Below are positions 46,930 through 60,369 of a DNA stretch of 64,000 nt, piece by piece. The stretch covers positions 1,414,501 through 1,478,500 of the forward strand of contig NC_090714.1 of assembly GCF_040954835.1 (NCBI RefSeq). The letters run 5' to 3'. Position 1 is the first letter of the stretch; each line of letters opens with the position of its first letter. This DNA comes from Lepisosteus oculatus. Lineage: Eukaryota > Chordata > Actinopteri > Semionotiformes > Lepisosteidae. The notes beneath the pieces were generated by a model. It was not told the DNA's origin, did not search any database, and saw only the letters and a list, made by a program, of their open reading frames with translations. A program made the position numbers and the translations under genes.

Positions 46930-48350
46930 CCTTATGAACTAACAATGGAATAGACTAACAATTAATACATGCTACAAATCACTCTTTATCTTTCTGTTAC
47001 TAATCATCTCTTCTTAATCATCATCATAGCAAGTCCTTCACTCTCTAAGGCTAAGACTACACCAGTGCTTTCTAGACTCTCTAATTCTGAGCACATTATC
47101 TCTTCCATTCCTGTAGGTGCCTTGTCACAAACTAGATGCCCTTTCCTTCTGACTGCTAATATACACCAGATTTCTAATCCATGAGAGTGAGCAGTTACCC
47201 TAAGAGCTAATCATATATGCTCTTTTCTGTGAAATCTCACTGCATTGATTGGATGTAATTTATTCCACTAAGCCAAGTGTGTCTCATTTCCACTCAAACA
47301 GATGACTTTAAACAAAGCCCCTACTTTCATCATCACAGTGAGAGTAGTTATAGTTTCAACATTTGATATTTGATTTAACTGAAATACATTTATCTTAAAC
47401 AATATGGTGCTTTAATACCACATTTAATAAAGTTTTCTCTGATACCTTGTCTATCCCTTACTTCAAAACATTATCAGCTCTTAACTCTCAGTAATTTGTT
47501 TGTTCTCAATTGTTCAGTTAATATTGAAATAAAGGTAAATAGATCGCATACTGTATCATACCTCAGAAACTCTACTGTGGTGGGTGTGGTTAAGTTGTTT
47601 TTTTCAATGTCCTCCAAAAATCCACCTTCTCTGAAAGTGGGTTAATCTGGAGAGATCCTATTATTCCTCAAGGAAACATGTGACACTGACTTCATTAGGG
47701 TGACCCTCTGCATTCCACTCTCTGAGCCTCAGTCAACTCTTACTATTGTAGACATCTCTCTATAAGACAATGCTTATTTTTATTAAGTGGATCTATACTG
47801 TATGTAAAACACTGCAGATCAAACTAGCCATCAGATACATACATTGTCAGCAGTCTGCTGTGTTTAGACAAATGGGAAGTGACAGAAAGGCCAAATACAT
47901 TAGGCTGAGGACTCAGTGTGTTCCACAAGAGGCTGTAACTCAGTGATAAGAGTCAAATTGCCAAGCTGGTATGCCTTAAGCCTCTATTCTCAGATACTGT
48001 TTTATTTCAATTTAGCAAAGTAAAGATGGTAAAATCATTGAGATCATATCTCACAGAAGGTACACAGAACAGCACTAGAAGTCTGAGCTTCTTTCAGAAA
48101 TGCTGCGGTGACTCATTCATGTTTCTCTATTTCTATTATAATTGCTCCAATGAATGCATCTCCCTTTGTTCAAGAGAATTGTCAATGAGTTTTTAAGGTT
48201 CTTTTTCAAGTCGTAGGTGACCAACATGTAGGACTTTGATGGAAAGGCAAGTAATTCCTACTGTATTCTGTGAGGGGAAAAAAAACAAAGTTCAAATTTT
48301 GGTATGTGGGATTTTTCTGTCAAGGTGTACTGCTTTATAGATCTTATCAC
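46930..48350. other. Anonymous AT-rich DNA
   Basis: I see nothing recognisable here apart from simple AT-rich words. Confidence 0.5.
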
Positions 48351-48351
48351 C

Positions 48352-48434
<83 letters not shown>

Positions 48435-48440
48435 CAACAA
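48352..48440. repeat. (TAA)n microsatellite with (CAA)3 end
   Basis: About 26 uninterrupted TAA units span 48352-48430, followed by three CAA units. On minus it translates as poly-isoleucine, which explains the 79-codon frame there. The pure array suggests a young, length-variable locus. Confidence 0.98.
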
Positions 48441-48444
48441 TCTG

Positions 48445-49945
48445 GTCACTTGTGTTTAATTTATGGATTATATTAATCAAGGGGTGCATTAGAAATTTTA
48501 TGAAATTGCCACTGGTTGTGAATAGCACCATTGTAGTGACCGTTTTTATTCGGTAAGTGAAGCACTTTTCCCCATTAATAGCAGACCTCTTGATTATTAA
48601 ATAGTAAGAAAATCATAATGGGTGAACTCCCAGGTGACTTATAATGTACAGTACACGGCCCTGATCATGGTGTGAGTTGAGCTTGAGGATTGGACTCTAT
48701 CCTTTGCCAAGAAAGCTGTCTTGAATGACATCCTTGGGGGCACCATACAATTGTCACTTTTACTGCAACAAACTGCCCTTGGGTCTGCAGGCAGGGAGGT
48801 TATTAGTTTTAGCAATGTGTCTGGTCTGTGCTTGATACCAAACCCATCCTTTCACAACGGGTTACAATAAGAAGTCAAGTCAAATCATTAACTACTAACA
48901 AAACTGAAGATCTCACGTGAGAAGAACTGAAGGTTATTTCAGCTTCTGAATTTGGAAGGAAATAATACACAATTTGATATTTTTTAAAGAACGTGCTCTG
49001 ATGAAAAATACACAGGCATGGTTGCTGGATAAGAACAATTGTTATCTTTGTCATGTTTGTTCATTTTAGCAATTGGTAGGACTTGTTTGTGGATAAAAGT
49101 AACAAACACACAGATTTCAGAGACAGTTACCATGCTGTTTTGCCCAAATAATTACTGAAAATAGTCAATGGAAAGACAATTATATGAAATGTCTTTCACT
49201 TTTCTCCATTTTCCCATATTTTGTTACTGTTGTTTCATTGCCTAAATATATATTTACAAAAGGTATCTTCAAAGCAAATCCTACATAAGTACCAAATAAA
49301 AGCTATTAAATATGATACAAACCTCAAATGCTTTATCATTGTTTTGGTCATTTTTATTGTCCCTGAGATGCTATAGTACTATCATGCCCAAATAAATGAT
49401 TTTACCTTTAACAGGAAGGCAATTTATTGTTCTGGAGTGTTGTTTATCACTCTTTCTCAGATTTTGTAGTATAGCTGAAGACTACCAAGATCACATTACA
49501 TTTACCTTTTGGATTATTTGATTGTATATTCACCCAAGTGAACTGCTAGCACAGTATTGTTTTAACATCTTCTCTCTTCAAATGTACTTGGGGCTGAATA
49601 AATTGTACTGTAAATAAAACAATAATGGAGGATGAAGAGGTGGGTGAGCCTTGCCTGAGTAATACAAACGCAATCACAGCTTGCATGGGCAGAAGTACAT
49701 TACCGTAATGAGATGGCAAATGACGAGAAAATAAAATATAATACAAGACTAGAAAATATGTTATACAAATTGAAAGTGATTCATACTAGTTCACATTTGA
49801 AATGTACCAGCCTTGTACTGTATACATTGGTTTTCTTATGTCAGGAACGTGGAGTCTTTACTATTGTAATGTGGTTTACGTTTGGAAACCTTACCCACAT
49901 TTTTCACGTATAAAAGGAAATAGCTAATATACTAAACATGTAAAT
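48445..49945. other. Anonymous AT-rich DNA
   Basis: No gene or repeat is recognised in this stretch. Overlapping 66-codon frames on both strands near 49.55-49.91 kb are chance frames. Confidence 0.5.
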
Positions 49946-49949
49946 CACA

Positions 49950-51260
49950 GAGGCCAATCCACAACATGTATCAGTCAACAGCAGGACGTAGTTCTGTATG
50001 AGATAGTATTGGCAAAGGGGGAAGTGTTTTGGGTACTAGCAACGCTGAACATAATTCCCCAGAAGCCCGATGGCACCTTACCAGCTGTGCTCAAGGAAAT
50101 GAGAGAAGCCATTTAACGCAACTCTTCCAAGAGTCACTTCAGACTTAAGACTGGGTGGTGCCCAGGGATTGGAGAATAGCTCCTAGTGCCCATCCATAAA
50201 AAGGGAGAAAAACTGAACCAAGTAATTAATCGACCTATAAGTCTTACTTATACTTCATGTAATGTCATGAAAACAATTATAATAATTAAACAAGAGAGTC
50301 ACCTACAGTACATGGAAATAATACTAGGAAATAGTCCACATGGATTTAGAAAAGGAAGATCTTGCCTAACCACCTTGTAAGAATTCTTTGAACAAGCAAC
50401 GACGCTTATGGGCACACATAGGGCATACCATCCACCATATTTTGATCTTCAGAAAGGCTTTGGATAAATTTCCCCATAAAATATTAATTTTTAATTGCAG
50501 CGAGTAGGCATTCAGGGAAAGCCTACTGGGTTTGGATTGAAAATAATTTATTAAAAAGAAAGGCTAAGGGGGTGAAAACTCAAATTGGGTGATGTTATTA
50601 CTGGAGTAACACAGGGATGTGTTCTAGGACCACTGCTGTTCCTATTAGATTCCAGAATAATAAGTAAACAGGCCATTTTTGTAATATAAGATAACACCAA
50701 ATCAGGAGGATAAGTGAGCGCTGTAGAAGCAGCCGAAGAAATTCCAAAAGATTTATAGACAAGTGCAAGGTGTTGCATAAAAGGGTAGTAAAAACAAATT
50801 GTAAATACAAAATGGGAAATTCTGAGCTAAAAGAAGATACTTATGAAAGATGTAGATGTTTATGTAAACACACCATTTACATCTTTGAGCCAATGTGGGG
50901 AAGCCATTGAAAAGGTAAACAAAACGCTAGCATACACCGTTAAAGGCCTGGACTTCAAATCAAGGGACCTCATGTTAAAGTTGCAATAATTCTCCAGTAA
51001 GGTCTCAATTTCAATACTGTGTACATTTCTTGCCTCCATGTTCTTTGCAATCAGTCCAGAGAAGAGTAACCTGATGTGTTTAAGGACATAAGGGAATATC
51101 CTACACTGAGAGGCTGAAGAAAGTGAACCTTTTTAGTGCTGAACAGAGAAGACGACAAGGGGATAAATATTATGAGACAAATATTAAACATCCTCAAAGA
51201 GACTGACAAAATCAATACAGAAGATTGCTTCAGAATTCACAGTGAAATATGAACTGGGGG
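49950..51260 (+). mobile_element. CR1/L2-type LINE remnant, plus orientation, many lesions
   Basis: With frame changes and stops allowed, the plus strand shows RT landmarks in order. These are a PDG..PAVLKEM block (about 50070), LVPIHKKGEKLNQ (50183), RPISLTYTSCNVMKTI (50231), PHGFRKGRSCLTTL (50337-50378), and a QRVGIQGK block (50499). GVTQGCVLGPLLFLL (about 50600-50645), KCKVLHKR (50763), and a NLFSAEQRR-like block (51129) follow. The YADD box is not identifiable. Multiple stops and indels show an old, inactive copy, much older than the LINE at 19.4 kb. It is followed by a Tc1-like remnant and then a related LINE in the opposite orientation. Confidence 0.85.
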
Positions 51261-51299
51261 CACAACTGGATCTGGAAACTATAGGATGCTGGAAACTGG

Positions 51300-52205
51300 T
51301 TAGGGGTGAGTAGTGCACTGCTGCGAGGCCGCAGGTGACTTGGAAAGAGCTCAGTGGCTGAGATGGGAGAAAATGTCAATGGGTGAACATCTCAAATCCA
51401 GCATTGGGATTACAACAAAGTATGTAAGTCATACTGGAAACTCGCAAAAGGTTTTGTGGTCACGTGATAAAACCTGGAACTTTTTGTTGTAAATTTCAAT
51501 GACTGCATTTGAGACTATCACACAGTCCATCTCTCAATCAACACCATCGCCATTGTCAAGCAACTTTGTAGTTCTGTTCTCTTCAGCGAGGACTGGGATA
51601 CTTGTCAAGAGTAATGGGAACGAAGATGGAGCAAAGAATCAGGATGTTTTAGAGGAAAACTAGCTTCAGATCTAAATCTGGGGCAGAAGTGTACCCTTCA
51701 GCAAGACAGTGATCCAAAGCAGAAGGCCAAAGCTACCCTGGAGTGGGTTAAGAATAGTAAAATGAATGTCCTTGGGTCTCCCAGCCCTGACTTGAATCCT
51801 ATTGCGAATCTATGGACAGACTGGAAAACTGATGTCTATAAGTGATCCCCAAGCAGATTGAGAGACCTTTTGCAAGTCTGCCAAGACAAATGGGAAAACA
51901 TTCACCAAGCCAGTGTGCAAGGTTGGGAGAGACCTTCACCTGAAAAAGACTTGCAGCTGTGACTGTAATTGCTTCCATTAAGTATCAAGTTTGTGTTTCT
52001 GAATGCTTATGCAATCAATGTATTTTAGTTCTTTCTCTTTAGCTTTTGTTGACATTTACTGTAACTTATCTTACATTCAGGTTCTGAATAAAATATTAGG
52101 TACAAAAAATGTGTATGTGATAAAATTCTAAATATAAAATTCTTTTGTAATATCACAAAGTGGGACACCGTAAGAAGGATATTAACACTTTTGAAAGGCA
52201 ATGTA
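51300..52205 (+). mobile_element. Tc1-like (Tc1/mariner) DNA transposon remnant
   Basis: The plus strand keeps the C-terminal transposase region in broken form. It shows FRGKLASDLNLG, CTLQQDSDPKQKAKATLEWV, LGSPSPDLNPIANLWTDWK, and SPSRLRDLLQVCQDKWENIH. In Tc1-like enzymes the LQQDNDPKH and SPDLNPIENLW blocks hold the second catalytic D and the final acidic residue (DDE); here they are partly altered. Upstream pieces (ggttttgtggtcacgtgat, caacaccatcgccattg) match the earlier part of the gene with a deletion. The 3' end aacacttttgaaaggcaatgta (to 52204) resembles a Tc1 terminal repeat, followed by TA. The 5' terminal repeat was not found. Confidence 0.85.
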
Positions 52206-52299
52206 TATAATACATTTATCCTAACATTTGTTTAGCTTCTCTGTATTGTTCAGAAGTTGCAAAATATGTGTCATTACAAGCCCTGCTTTTCATTGTATG

Positions 52300-53010
52300 T
52301 ACTGTATATAGTTTCTCTACCTGCATATAAAACCTGGCACTATATTAAACATTATATTCCAGCCCTGCTTAGTTATGAATTCTATCCAAAGATTTCTCAA
52401 TGTCCTTGGAAGCTTCTGCACGTTTGCCAATCTATATTTGCTACCATTGATCCTTTTGCTACTAACCTCATGTGTAGCACTCACCCTGCACTCATCTGTA
52501 TTGTTTTCTATCAATTAATCAGTTCTTAATCCAGCCACATACGTTTCCTTGAATTACGTTTTTTGCTTTATATTTTTTATAAGGGAATCTAAATTTCTGA
52601 AAACCTAAATATACCATATTGTATACTCTGTGTGTGTATACTGCTGTTGTTTGTTAATGATGTCTTCACAAGCAAGTTAAACAAGCTGTACATTTTCTAA
52701 ACCCTCTGTCAGTCTGTTCTCTCGAATCTTGTTTCCAGAAATGATCCAGTACTTCAGCTGTAATTATTGTTTTCATAACATTACAGGTAATAGAAATACT
52801 GTAAGATTCTTTGGTCTATAATTTCTTTTTTAGTTACGCCACCCTTTCAGTTTTATGGATGGGCTCTGCATTAGCAAATTTTCATTGACTCAGTATTATC
52901 CTTGTTTTGGAGTTAGTTAATAGCCTATGAATAACATGTCTTGTTTCTTTAGCTACAGTTCATAGCATGCCATTAGGCCTTGGAGATTTTTTTTTTCTTT
53001 TTCTGACTTT
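52300..53010 (-). mobile_element. CR1/L2-type LINE remnant, minus orientation, many lesions
   Basis: Read on minus from 53000 leftward: KSPRPNGML (cf. KSPGPDGI), a PIHKTERV block, ITCNVMKTIITAEV (about 52765-52795), RGFRKCTACLTCL (about 52680-52715), YLGFQKFRFPYKKY, and IQGNVCGWIKN.LIDRKQ. These are the same landmarks as the plus-strand copy at 50 kb, so the two are relatives in opposite orientation. Stops and gaps are frequent. The 65-codon minus frame at 52317-52514 is part of this decayed RT. Confidence 0.8.
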
Positions 53011-53014
53011 GTTA

Positions 53015-56000
53015 GACATACAGTATGACAGTTTGGGTTGCATTGCATATAATCAATAAAATCCAGAACTATATTTCAGTTTAAAGTTATATATTGCCAA
53101 TAGGGAGTAAATTACCTCACTAAGAAAATGAATAGACTGTGACGCAGCAGAGGAAACTGGAGTAATAAGCTTGGCTCAGACTGGTGAGGGCGGTGAGTAA
53201 ACATAGAGAAACAAATGTGTGCATGCTACCAGTGACAGAGAAATCAGCAGTACTATAAAACAGAAATTAAGAGTTAGCAGTTACGCCTAAATAACAGTCA
53301 AGTGATTTGCCTATAGACTCAAGCATCAGTCTAAAAAATGGACCGGACAGGATTTGCTGGAAATTTAAAATATTACATATTTAGACAAAATCTAGGCAAG
53401 ATTATACCAGCTTGTTCAAAGACACTGGTAATGCCTCTTCTATCCAGACAGGGAAATTGCAACAGCCCAAAGGCTTGTTCAAGGAGTGTTTAAAGATTAA
53501 TGGTCATGTCTTGACCTCAGGCTAAACTGGATTTGCCAGTGGATTAATACAGAAAAAATCATATCAAAAAGGGGAAGTGTAATTATGAAGGTAAAGAAAC
53601 AAAACACAGGCGGTTGGGGGAAAAACATCATGTTGGTCTGACCATAACGTCACTGATCACGTCCCTGTGTATGCAGGTCCTTCAAATACATACTTCATAG
53701 GTGGACCTTCTACACTACATACAGTATAGCCGAACAATCCATTCATATCTTCCTGGCTGTGCTAAAGTTTATTACCAAAAGACTCACAGACCACATAACT
53801 GATGTACTGTATCTGTCATATCTGATGTGTCACATGCTCACAGATTTCGAGAACAGGTATTATGGGTCTAAAGGTATTTAACATATTGCTGTGGTCTCCT
53901 CCAAAGAAGTCTGTTAGAGTGCTTTGACTGGCTAAGAGACCATACAGTATCGGCACTATAAAATAAGTTGAATCTGATGTGGTTAAAGCAGTATGGGCTC
54001 TTAGTGCAGATTCTGGAAGTAAGCTGCTCACCGAGCACACATACAAGACTACAGAATTCTTGTTTTTTCAGTTTCCAAGACACTCTGTTCTGGTTGCGCA
54101 GTCAGTTGCAGAAACCTTGAGGGTGATGAACACTAGCCTTGTTTGTATACTTAAGTTATTATTGTCAGTCTTGAATCAAAATCTCATCTATGCTTTGCGT
54201 GGCAGAGATTCTGTGTTTTTCTTATATCCCTGGGTTGAAGCAGAAACAGAAAACCGAACTGTATTCCTGCATGCCCTTGACCCACGATGTTTTATTCCCT
54301 TGCTCTCTGGGAGGCATACAAATCATCTGGGAACAGATATATTAGAGACAATGGTAGTGTTGTTTATTCTACATCTGCACACTTTTCTCTACACTTGAGA
54401 AGTTCGTGTTACAATGTTCTCCAGTCTAATATTATACACAAGTAGTTCTGTATCAGCCACAAGCCATGAGTACAAGATTATTGGGAATCATTATAGTAAT
54501 AAAACACAGTTAAACTAAGATCTAATAATAAAAACATGAAGAAGCAATACATTATAAAAAAGATCAGCGCAAAGTGTAACCTGTTAACTAAGAAGATATT
54601 AAAGTCCCAAAACTAATCATGGTAATTAGATCCTTAGGGAGCAAGAGGATGTGTAGTGCAAAACTGCAAAGTCTAAAATAATTAAGGTAGTTCTGGGGAG
54701 GCTAAGTGCAAATCGTATGAGGTACAAGGCCAGAACAGTGCAGTTACTGGTTCCAGGTTTCATTTTGATTGCTCTGCTTTTATGTCATTTGTTCTCATTA
54801 AGTCAGTTTTGCTCAAAATAAAAAAAAATATTTAAAGAAAAACACTAACGCCTTTTTCAGTAATTTGTCAGAATTTAGGATAAAAAACATCAACAATTTG
54901 AGACTCATGCACTCGTTTGCTTATGTTCCAACGTGATTGGGTTCAAATCTCTCCATTACTCACAAAAATGCGCATCTTCATTTCATGCATTTTGTCAGTG
55001 ATCCTTTCCGATTACAATATCTTTAGTCATGAAGTACATTAGATATACAATTTTACTAGAAAGAATATTATACCTTTGAGGTTAATATTTTTAGAAATGT
55101 TTGACTACTTTAATAAAATGAACTTGCTTTTACATACAGCGCTTTGTGTATAGTTACAGTATATACATTATACTTTGACTTTAGATATCAAACTGAGAAG
55201 AGAGGAAGAAGATGTTTTAATATTATTCTCTCATACTATGTTAAATCACCAGTTCATAAGTTCATTTTCCATCAATTTTCGAGTGTGCAGTTTGGATGGT
55301 AAACACACTATGCACATGCAGTTATTGACTTGTTTCCATTCTCTCGTCCTATCTTTTCCTTCGTCCCTCTGGAATACCTTCCATCAAAAAGCAAATGACA
55401 GAGCAGTAATAGATTACCTCTTCGTGTGTGGACTCCAGATGGGCTCAGATCCCTAAACCACCAATGGGGTTCGGTCAAAATGGCAGTGCTGCAAAGAGAG
55501 GATCAATACGTTATTTCTTCTTTTGATTGCTTAGCAGGCTTATTACATCTCCCCATTTTCTTTGCATTACACTGGTGTGTTGAATGCTCCGGCTCATCAT
55601 TTGACTAAGATGACACAGATGCACTGCACATTATGACAGATTAGAGAAATTAAAGCGCCTTGCAGAAGGTCAAATTGTAGTGCTAAGGAATCTATAGCAG
55701 ATGTATAGCAAGAGATGGTGCTGTCTTAAACTGTGCACATTTACCAACTGACGATACTGACTTCAAACAATATATGCTGTTGGAAACAAGTCCAGAAAGT
55801 AATTGTTTTGCTTTTGAGGAATCCTCTTTTTAAAAACCACAGCACTCTACAGCACTGTACACCTTTATAAAGGCATTCACAAATAAAGAGAGTGTGCTGC
55901 CCTTTGTGGTAATTAATCGGATGCACATGGCACAGAGTGGAAAAGTGAAAGCCCTTCTTGTCGCCTTGCATCGTTCAGCAGCTACAGTAGTATCACAAAC

Positions 56001-59000
56001 AGCTGGACTGAAATGATTTCTGTGCCCATAAAAGAATAACCTTTAGGGTTGCAATGAGAGGAATTAGTCTCTATGTTTTTCTTCCCTATCACTTCTTTGC
56101 ACCTCTTTGATTTGGAGACTTAAATACATTTTAAATAAAAACTAGTGCAGTCTAGCTAGCATACGCATTCAGTGGATGCCTTGTCTTGCCATGAATTTTA
56201 ATAGTCACAGTAAATTGATCACAGTAGCAGACATGAGTATGAAATGTTTGAAACCAACTTTGTTACTTCTTATCTTTTTTTTTGGCTCCCAACCAAGAGA
56301 TTTCCCATACTGGTGTGATTGCACTCATCTTTATACTACCATCTTTCCTTTCTTCCGTAATGAAGACTTTGCAAAGTAATTTCAGGGCTAGCCATTTTTT
56401 CTATTATCTTATTATCATAAATGTACCACAAATCAATATTTTATTATGTGGACAGGTTCATATGCCTTGAAGATCACATCCAAGGAGAGTAATTGGATTA
56501 TGCTTACATAGCTGCATAGTTATTTAAATGCCCCGGCTGAGATATTCAGACAGATCAACCTGTAGAATTGTGGTCTCTATACAAGAAACATAATGAAAAG
56601 TGAAAAGAGATAATGTTTTCATTTTATGGAAAAACTACGTCAAAGAACATAAAAATAACTTTTCTAAGAAAAGGGGTATTATTGTTATTGTGCCAAGTAA
56701 GTTGTTTCCACCCAAACATTTGGTAATTCTGGAATATAATTATAAACTGTAGAATTATACAGTAAGTACTTCAAATGCAATCTGTTTTAGATTCTGATAT
56801 GCTACTAAATGAAGTTCAATGCCTCAATGCTATTGACAAGCAGATACATCAGGGTGTGTTGTCATTTTCTTCAATTGAGTCAACCTTCATTCATACAGTA
56901 AGTGTTCTCTGAGGCATTTTGCTCAGTACAACCAATGCTTCCAACCTGCAAATTTCATATCATTTCTAGCCACTGAGCTTACTCATGGTTTCCTTTTTTA
57001 AATGCTTCTTTCTTAAAGTCTTAGCTAAGAATAACTGTATTATTATAGTGAGCCAAATGCTGTAATGGCTAACTGTATTTCTTTTGCTGTCTTTACAATC
57101 AGGGGAATTAGCTCTTCAGTGAAAAGATATTCCAGTGTTATGTTTTCTTCTTTTTGCTGCTTAGAAGAGCGGATATGAACAGTGTTCAGAACACATACTT
57201 ATTCAATATTGATTAAAGAACAAGTCAAAACCAACACCAATTGCAGGTGGGTAGGCAACTTCCTAGGCAAACAATTGATGACTTTTTAAATGCAATGCTT
57301 TGGTGTGATATATAATATATCCATTAGAGCCTCCCAAGAAGCATTTGGCTGATGCTTTAATATAAGGTTACCTGTCACATGTAGTTTGCATGAAAATAAA
57401 TTGCCAGAGAGAAGCCACTGCAATCCGTAAATATAATATTACATACACAGGGTTGGCTTTTTATTCATCCAGTTACTACAGGGATAAAAGACTTTTCATA
57501 ATCAAGTGCTGTGCAGCACTGGACTGTTATGTTGTTTATCTGAGATGATTAGTACAAAATTTACAACGACAACATATGTTTTTCCTGGTGCTTTAGCGTT
57601 GGGACATTTTTATGCTGTGCAACAATTTACAGCCAGTGTTTTAGTGCTTTGGTTTGATGGTATAGTTTATTACAGCACCATTTGGTGAAAGGAGTAATGC
57701 TTTAGAATGTGGAAATAGGTCTTAGATAAGATTTATCACAATTACAGACTAAATGTGTAACTGAGGCATTTATTAATAATTTCCCATGTTTAGTATCAGT
57801 ATTAACAATATAGAACTAATACAACTGCATGTATTGTACTTGCACAGATTTGTATCACGTTAATAGCAAGAAAATTGTCACAGAAACCATGCCTATCGCT
57901 ACGCAGTAAAAGGGTTTGAAGGTCAAGACTGCTTTAGAAACTGTGTCAAAGTAGCAGAAAAAGATACAACAAGGTAAGTGATTTTTCAATTGATAGAGTG
58001 GAAGATACAGAAAGAATTGAATTAACAGCTCTCCTTTATCTGTGTTGAACTTGTTACTTTGCAAATGTACATCAGCTATGAGGTTATAGGAAACAATGTT
58101 ATCAAATCGCACATTGGCAGCAGAGTAAAGTTTGATCACATTTGATCTTGCCCTCACACACTGTAAGCCACACTTTCAGAGTCAACTTTCTTTAAACCCA
58201 TTAACTATTTCACGCAAATGTAGTTGTTTACACCAGTCTTATAGACTCAATCAATATTCTGGATGTGGTACCTTATAACATTCAGTACATGTGTGTAGTA
58301 ATTTGCTCATTAATACATGTACAAAATGTATACGATAGAAGTACATTTCATTCGCAATGTTGAGTTTGATATCAGCTACAACACACATTCTATAGTGTAG
58401 TGTGCTCTATGAAAGTGGGGTAAACATGCAAAATAGTAGTTCACATTACAGCTAGGTTTTCTGCAATACATACATATGGTAAAAGTGGGCTTTTGACTCA
58501 AAACAGTAAATAGACCTTCTTGTTCATAGAGTTTTGGCTAATCGCTCTCCTTCTGCAGTAATTTTTAATGACTTCCCAATAAGAGCATCGGAGAATTTGT
58601 AGCATCCATCTAGAGTGTCCAAGTGATTAATCGTAGCAATTCAGTGAAGTCCTTTAGGTATTAGCATGTTGATCCTTCCATTTTTGTTCATTTGGGGGAC
58701 TTGTGCAATGAGGTCAAGGCACGGAGCGATTCATTGTAGTTGGGGAACAAGGTTTGATTTAAGCCAGTGTTTTTTTGCCTTTTAAAAAATGTCACCTCTT
58801 TTCATCAAACATTTTGTTGCGCATCAGGGAAAAAAAAAGTTTTGGGTGGATGTATAATGAACACTGCAACCCACTGCAAAGCTTGTTAAAATTAAGTGAC
58901 CTTTCGGTTGATGATGGATTACACTGTAATAAAGTTGGACACAACACATTGTAGTATGCCTTGTAAACAAAACAAAAAAATCCCCGTGATTAAAATGAAG

Positions 59001-60000
59001 CAAAGAAAGATGTTTCACACGCAATGAAAGTATGAAAAAAGTTTTACTTCAAATACAGATCCAGCCATTCAAAATGCCTACATGAGAGAAATGTTTACAT
59101 TTGAGTACTGACATTCTAAAATTGCCTTTAATTTCAAACTGTGGCGGTTTACCTTGAAGGAAACAATGGGGTCATCACTAAAGACCACCTTAGACAAGAT
59201 GGAACCATAGTTGATACAATTTTTCTGTGTTTTTTATTTTAAATTGTGAGATTAATAGAACATGGATAAGCACCTGGGTGTTAATTAATGTTAAAAACAC
59301 TATCAGCCAGGATCTTACCTGAAGTATTCAAAGAGGAGACAAGGGCAGTAGTAAGACCTGGTCCTGGAAGTTAGATGACTTGTAATTGTGGATTTTTATA
59401 GGTCAACTGCAGCTAAAGATTAGGAACACCTGGGAGTTATTGATCAAGCAAATAATCTATTCAATTAAGAGAACTTTGATCCTTGAAAGCTGAAGGGCAC
59501 ACAGATTTGGTCCCAAGTATTCTCTAAATTACTTCATATTAGGAAACCACCTGCTTAATTAATTCCAATTAAGTTGTTTCTTTGTTATTTTGTCAGTTAT
59601 TTTGAAATCAGTGCTTTAATAGTGCTTTGGAAAATGGAGAAAGACTCTTCAGGGCCGGGACTTGAGACCCATGACAGGGAGAGGGAGTTAGAAGATTTTT
59701 TTATTTCATTTATTATGCTTGTGTAAACAATCTGAACTGTGAAACAGGGAGTCTTTAATTCCCATCTTAGGCTTGCTTCCTAAAGGGACCAAGTTCCAAA
59801 CTTCCACAGGTCTTTCAAACAAAATTGGGAAAGTTGCTTGCAAAAAAGTAAATCTGACATTATTCTAAAATATTATCCAACACCCGTTTCTAGCAAGGTT
59901 TAGATTGTATGAAATAATTTTATACTTAGTGTAGCCGATAGGTACAGTGCCTCAACATTCAAGCATTAAAAAGTTCAAGCATTAATAAAAAATAATTATG
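53015..60000. other. Anonymous AT-rich DNA with a possible unidentified repeat
   Basis: No gene is recognised. The plus frame 53979-54398 (139 codons) is the longest, but it has no splice or homology support and is rich in Leu/Phe/Ser as AT-driven frames are. The stretch 59290-59640 (with acctggtcctggaagttag and aaagctgaagggcacacag) has the look of a dispersed repeat, but I could not assign it. Confidence 0.45.
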
Positions 60001-60365
60001 GCCAACTATTGCCGTCTCGTAGTGCTGGGGCCCTGGGTTCAATTCCTGGCCTGGGGGTGCTGTCTGTGTGGAGTCTGTATGTTCTCCCTGTGTTCGTGTG
60101 GGTTTCCTTTGGGTGCTCTGGTTTTCTCCCACAGTCCAAATACATGCTGGTGGGTTCATTGGCTTCTGTGAAAATTGACCCTACTTTGAGTGGGTGCACG
60201 TTTGTGTCTGTGTGGGTCCTGCGATGGATGCATCCTGTCCAGGGTGAATCCTATTCCCAAGATAGGCTCCAGCTTCCCCATGAGCCTGTATCGGATGACG
60301 TGATGAGAAATCGGATGGAGGGAAAATCTATTTGTATCATATTTTCTATACTGGATGGATGGATG
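60001..60365 (+). repeat. V-SINE-like element, well preserved 3' to box B
   Basis: A tRNA-like box B (GGTTCAATTCC, 60036-60046) leads into the full V-SINE centre: GTGTGGAGTCTGTATGTTCT, CCCTGTGTTCGTGTGGGTTT, gGGTGCTCTGGTTTTCTCCC, and ACAGTCCAAATACATGCTGG. A LINE-like 3' part follows (ctgtccaggGTGAATCC, gataggctccagcttcccc, cctgtatcggatgacgtgat). It ends in (TGGA)n at 60352-60363. Box A has been lost or truncated. The 120-codon plus frame here is a by-product of the repeat. Confidence 0.88.
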
Positions 60366-60369
60366 ACGT

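Noticed and set aside
48292..48531. 79-codon minus frame with poly-isoleucine
   Set aside because: It is only the translation of the (TAA)n microsatellite.
53979..54398. 139-codon plus-strand open frame
   Set aside because: No splice sites, poly(A) context or recognisable domain; composition is that of a chance frame in AT-rich DNA.
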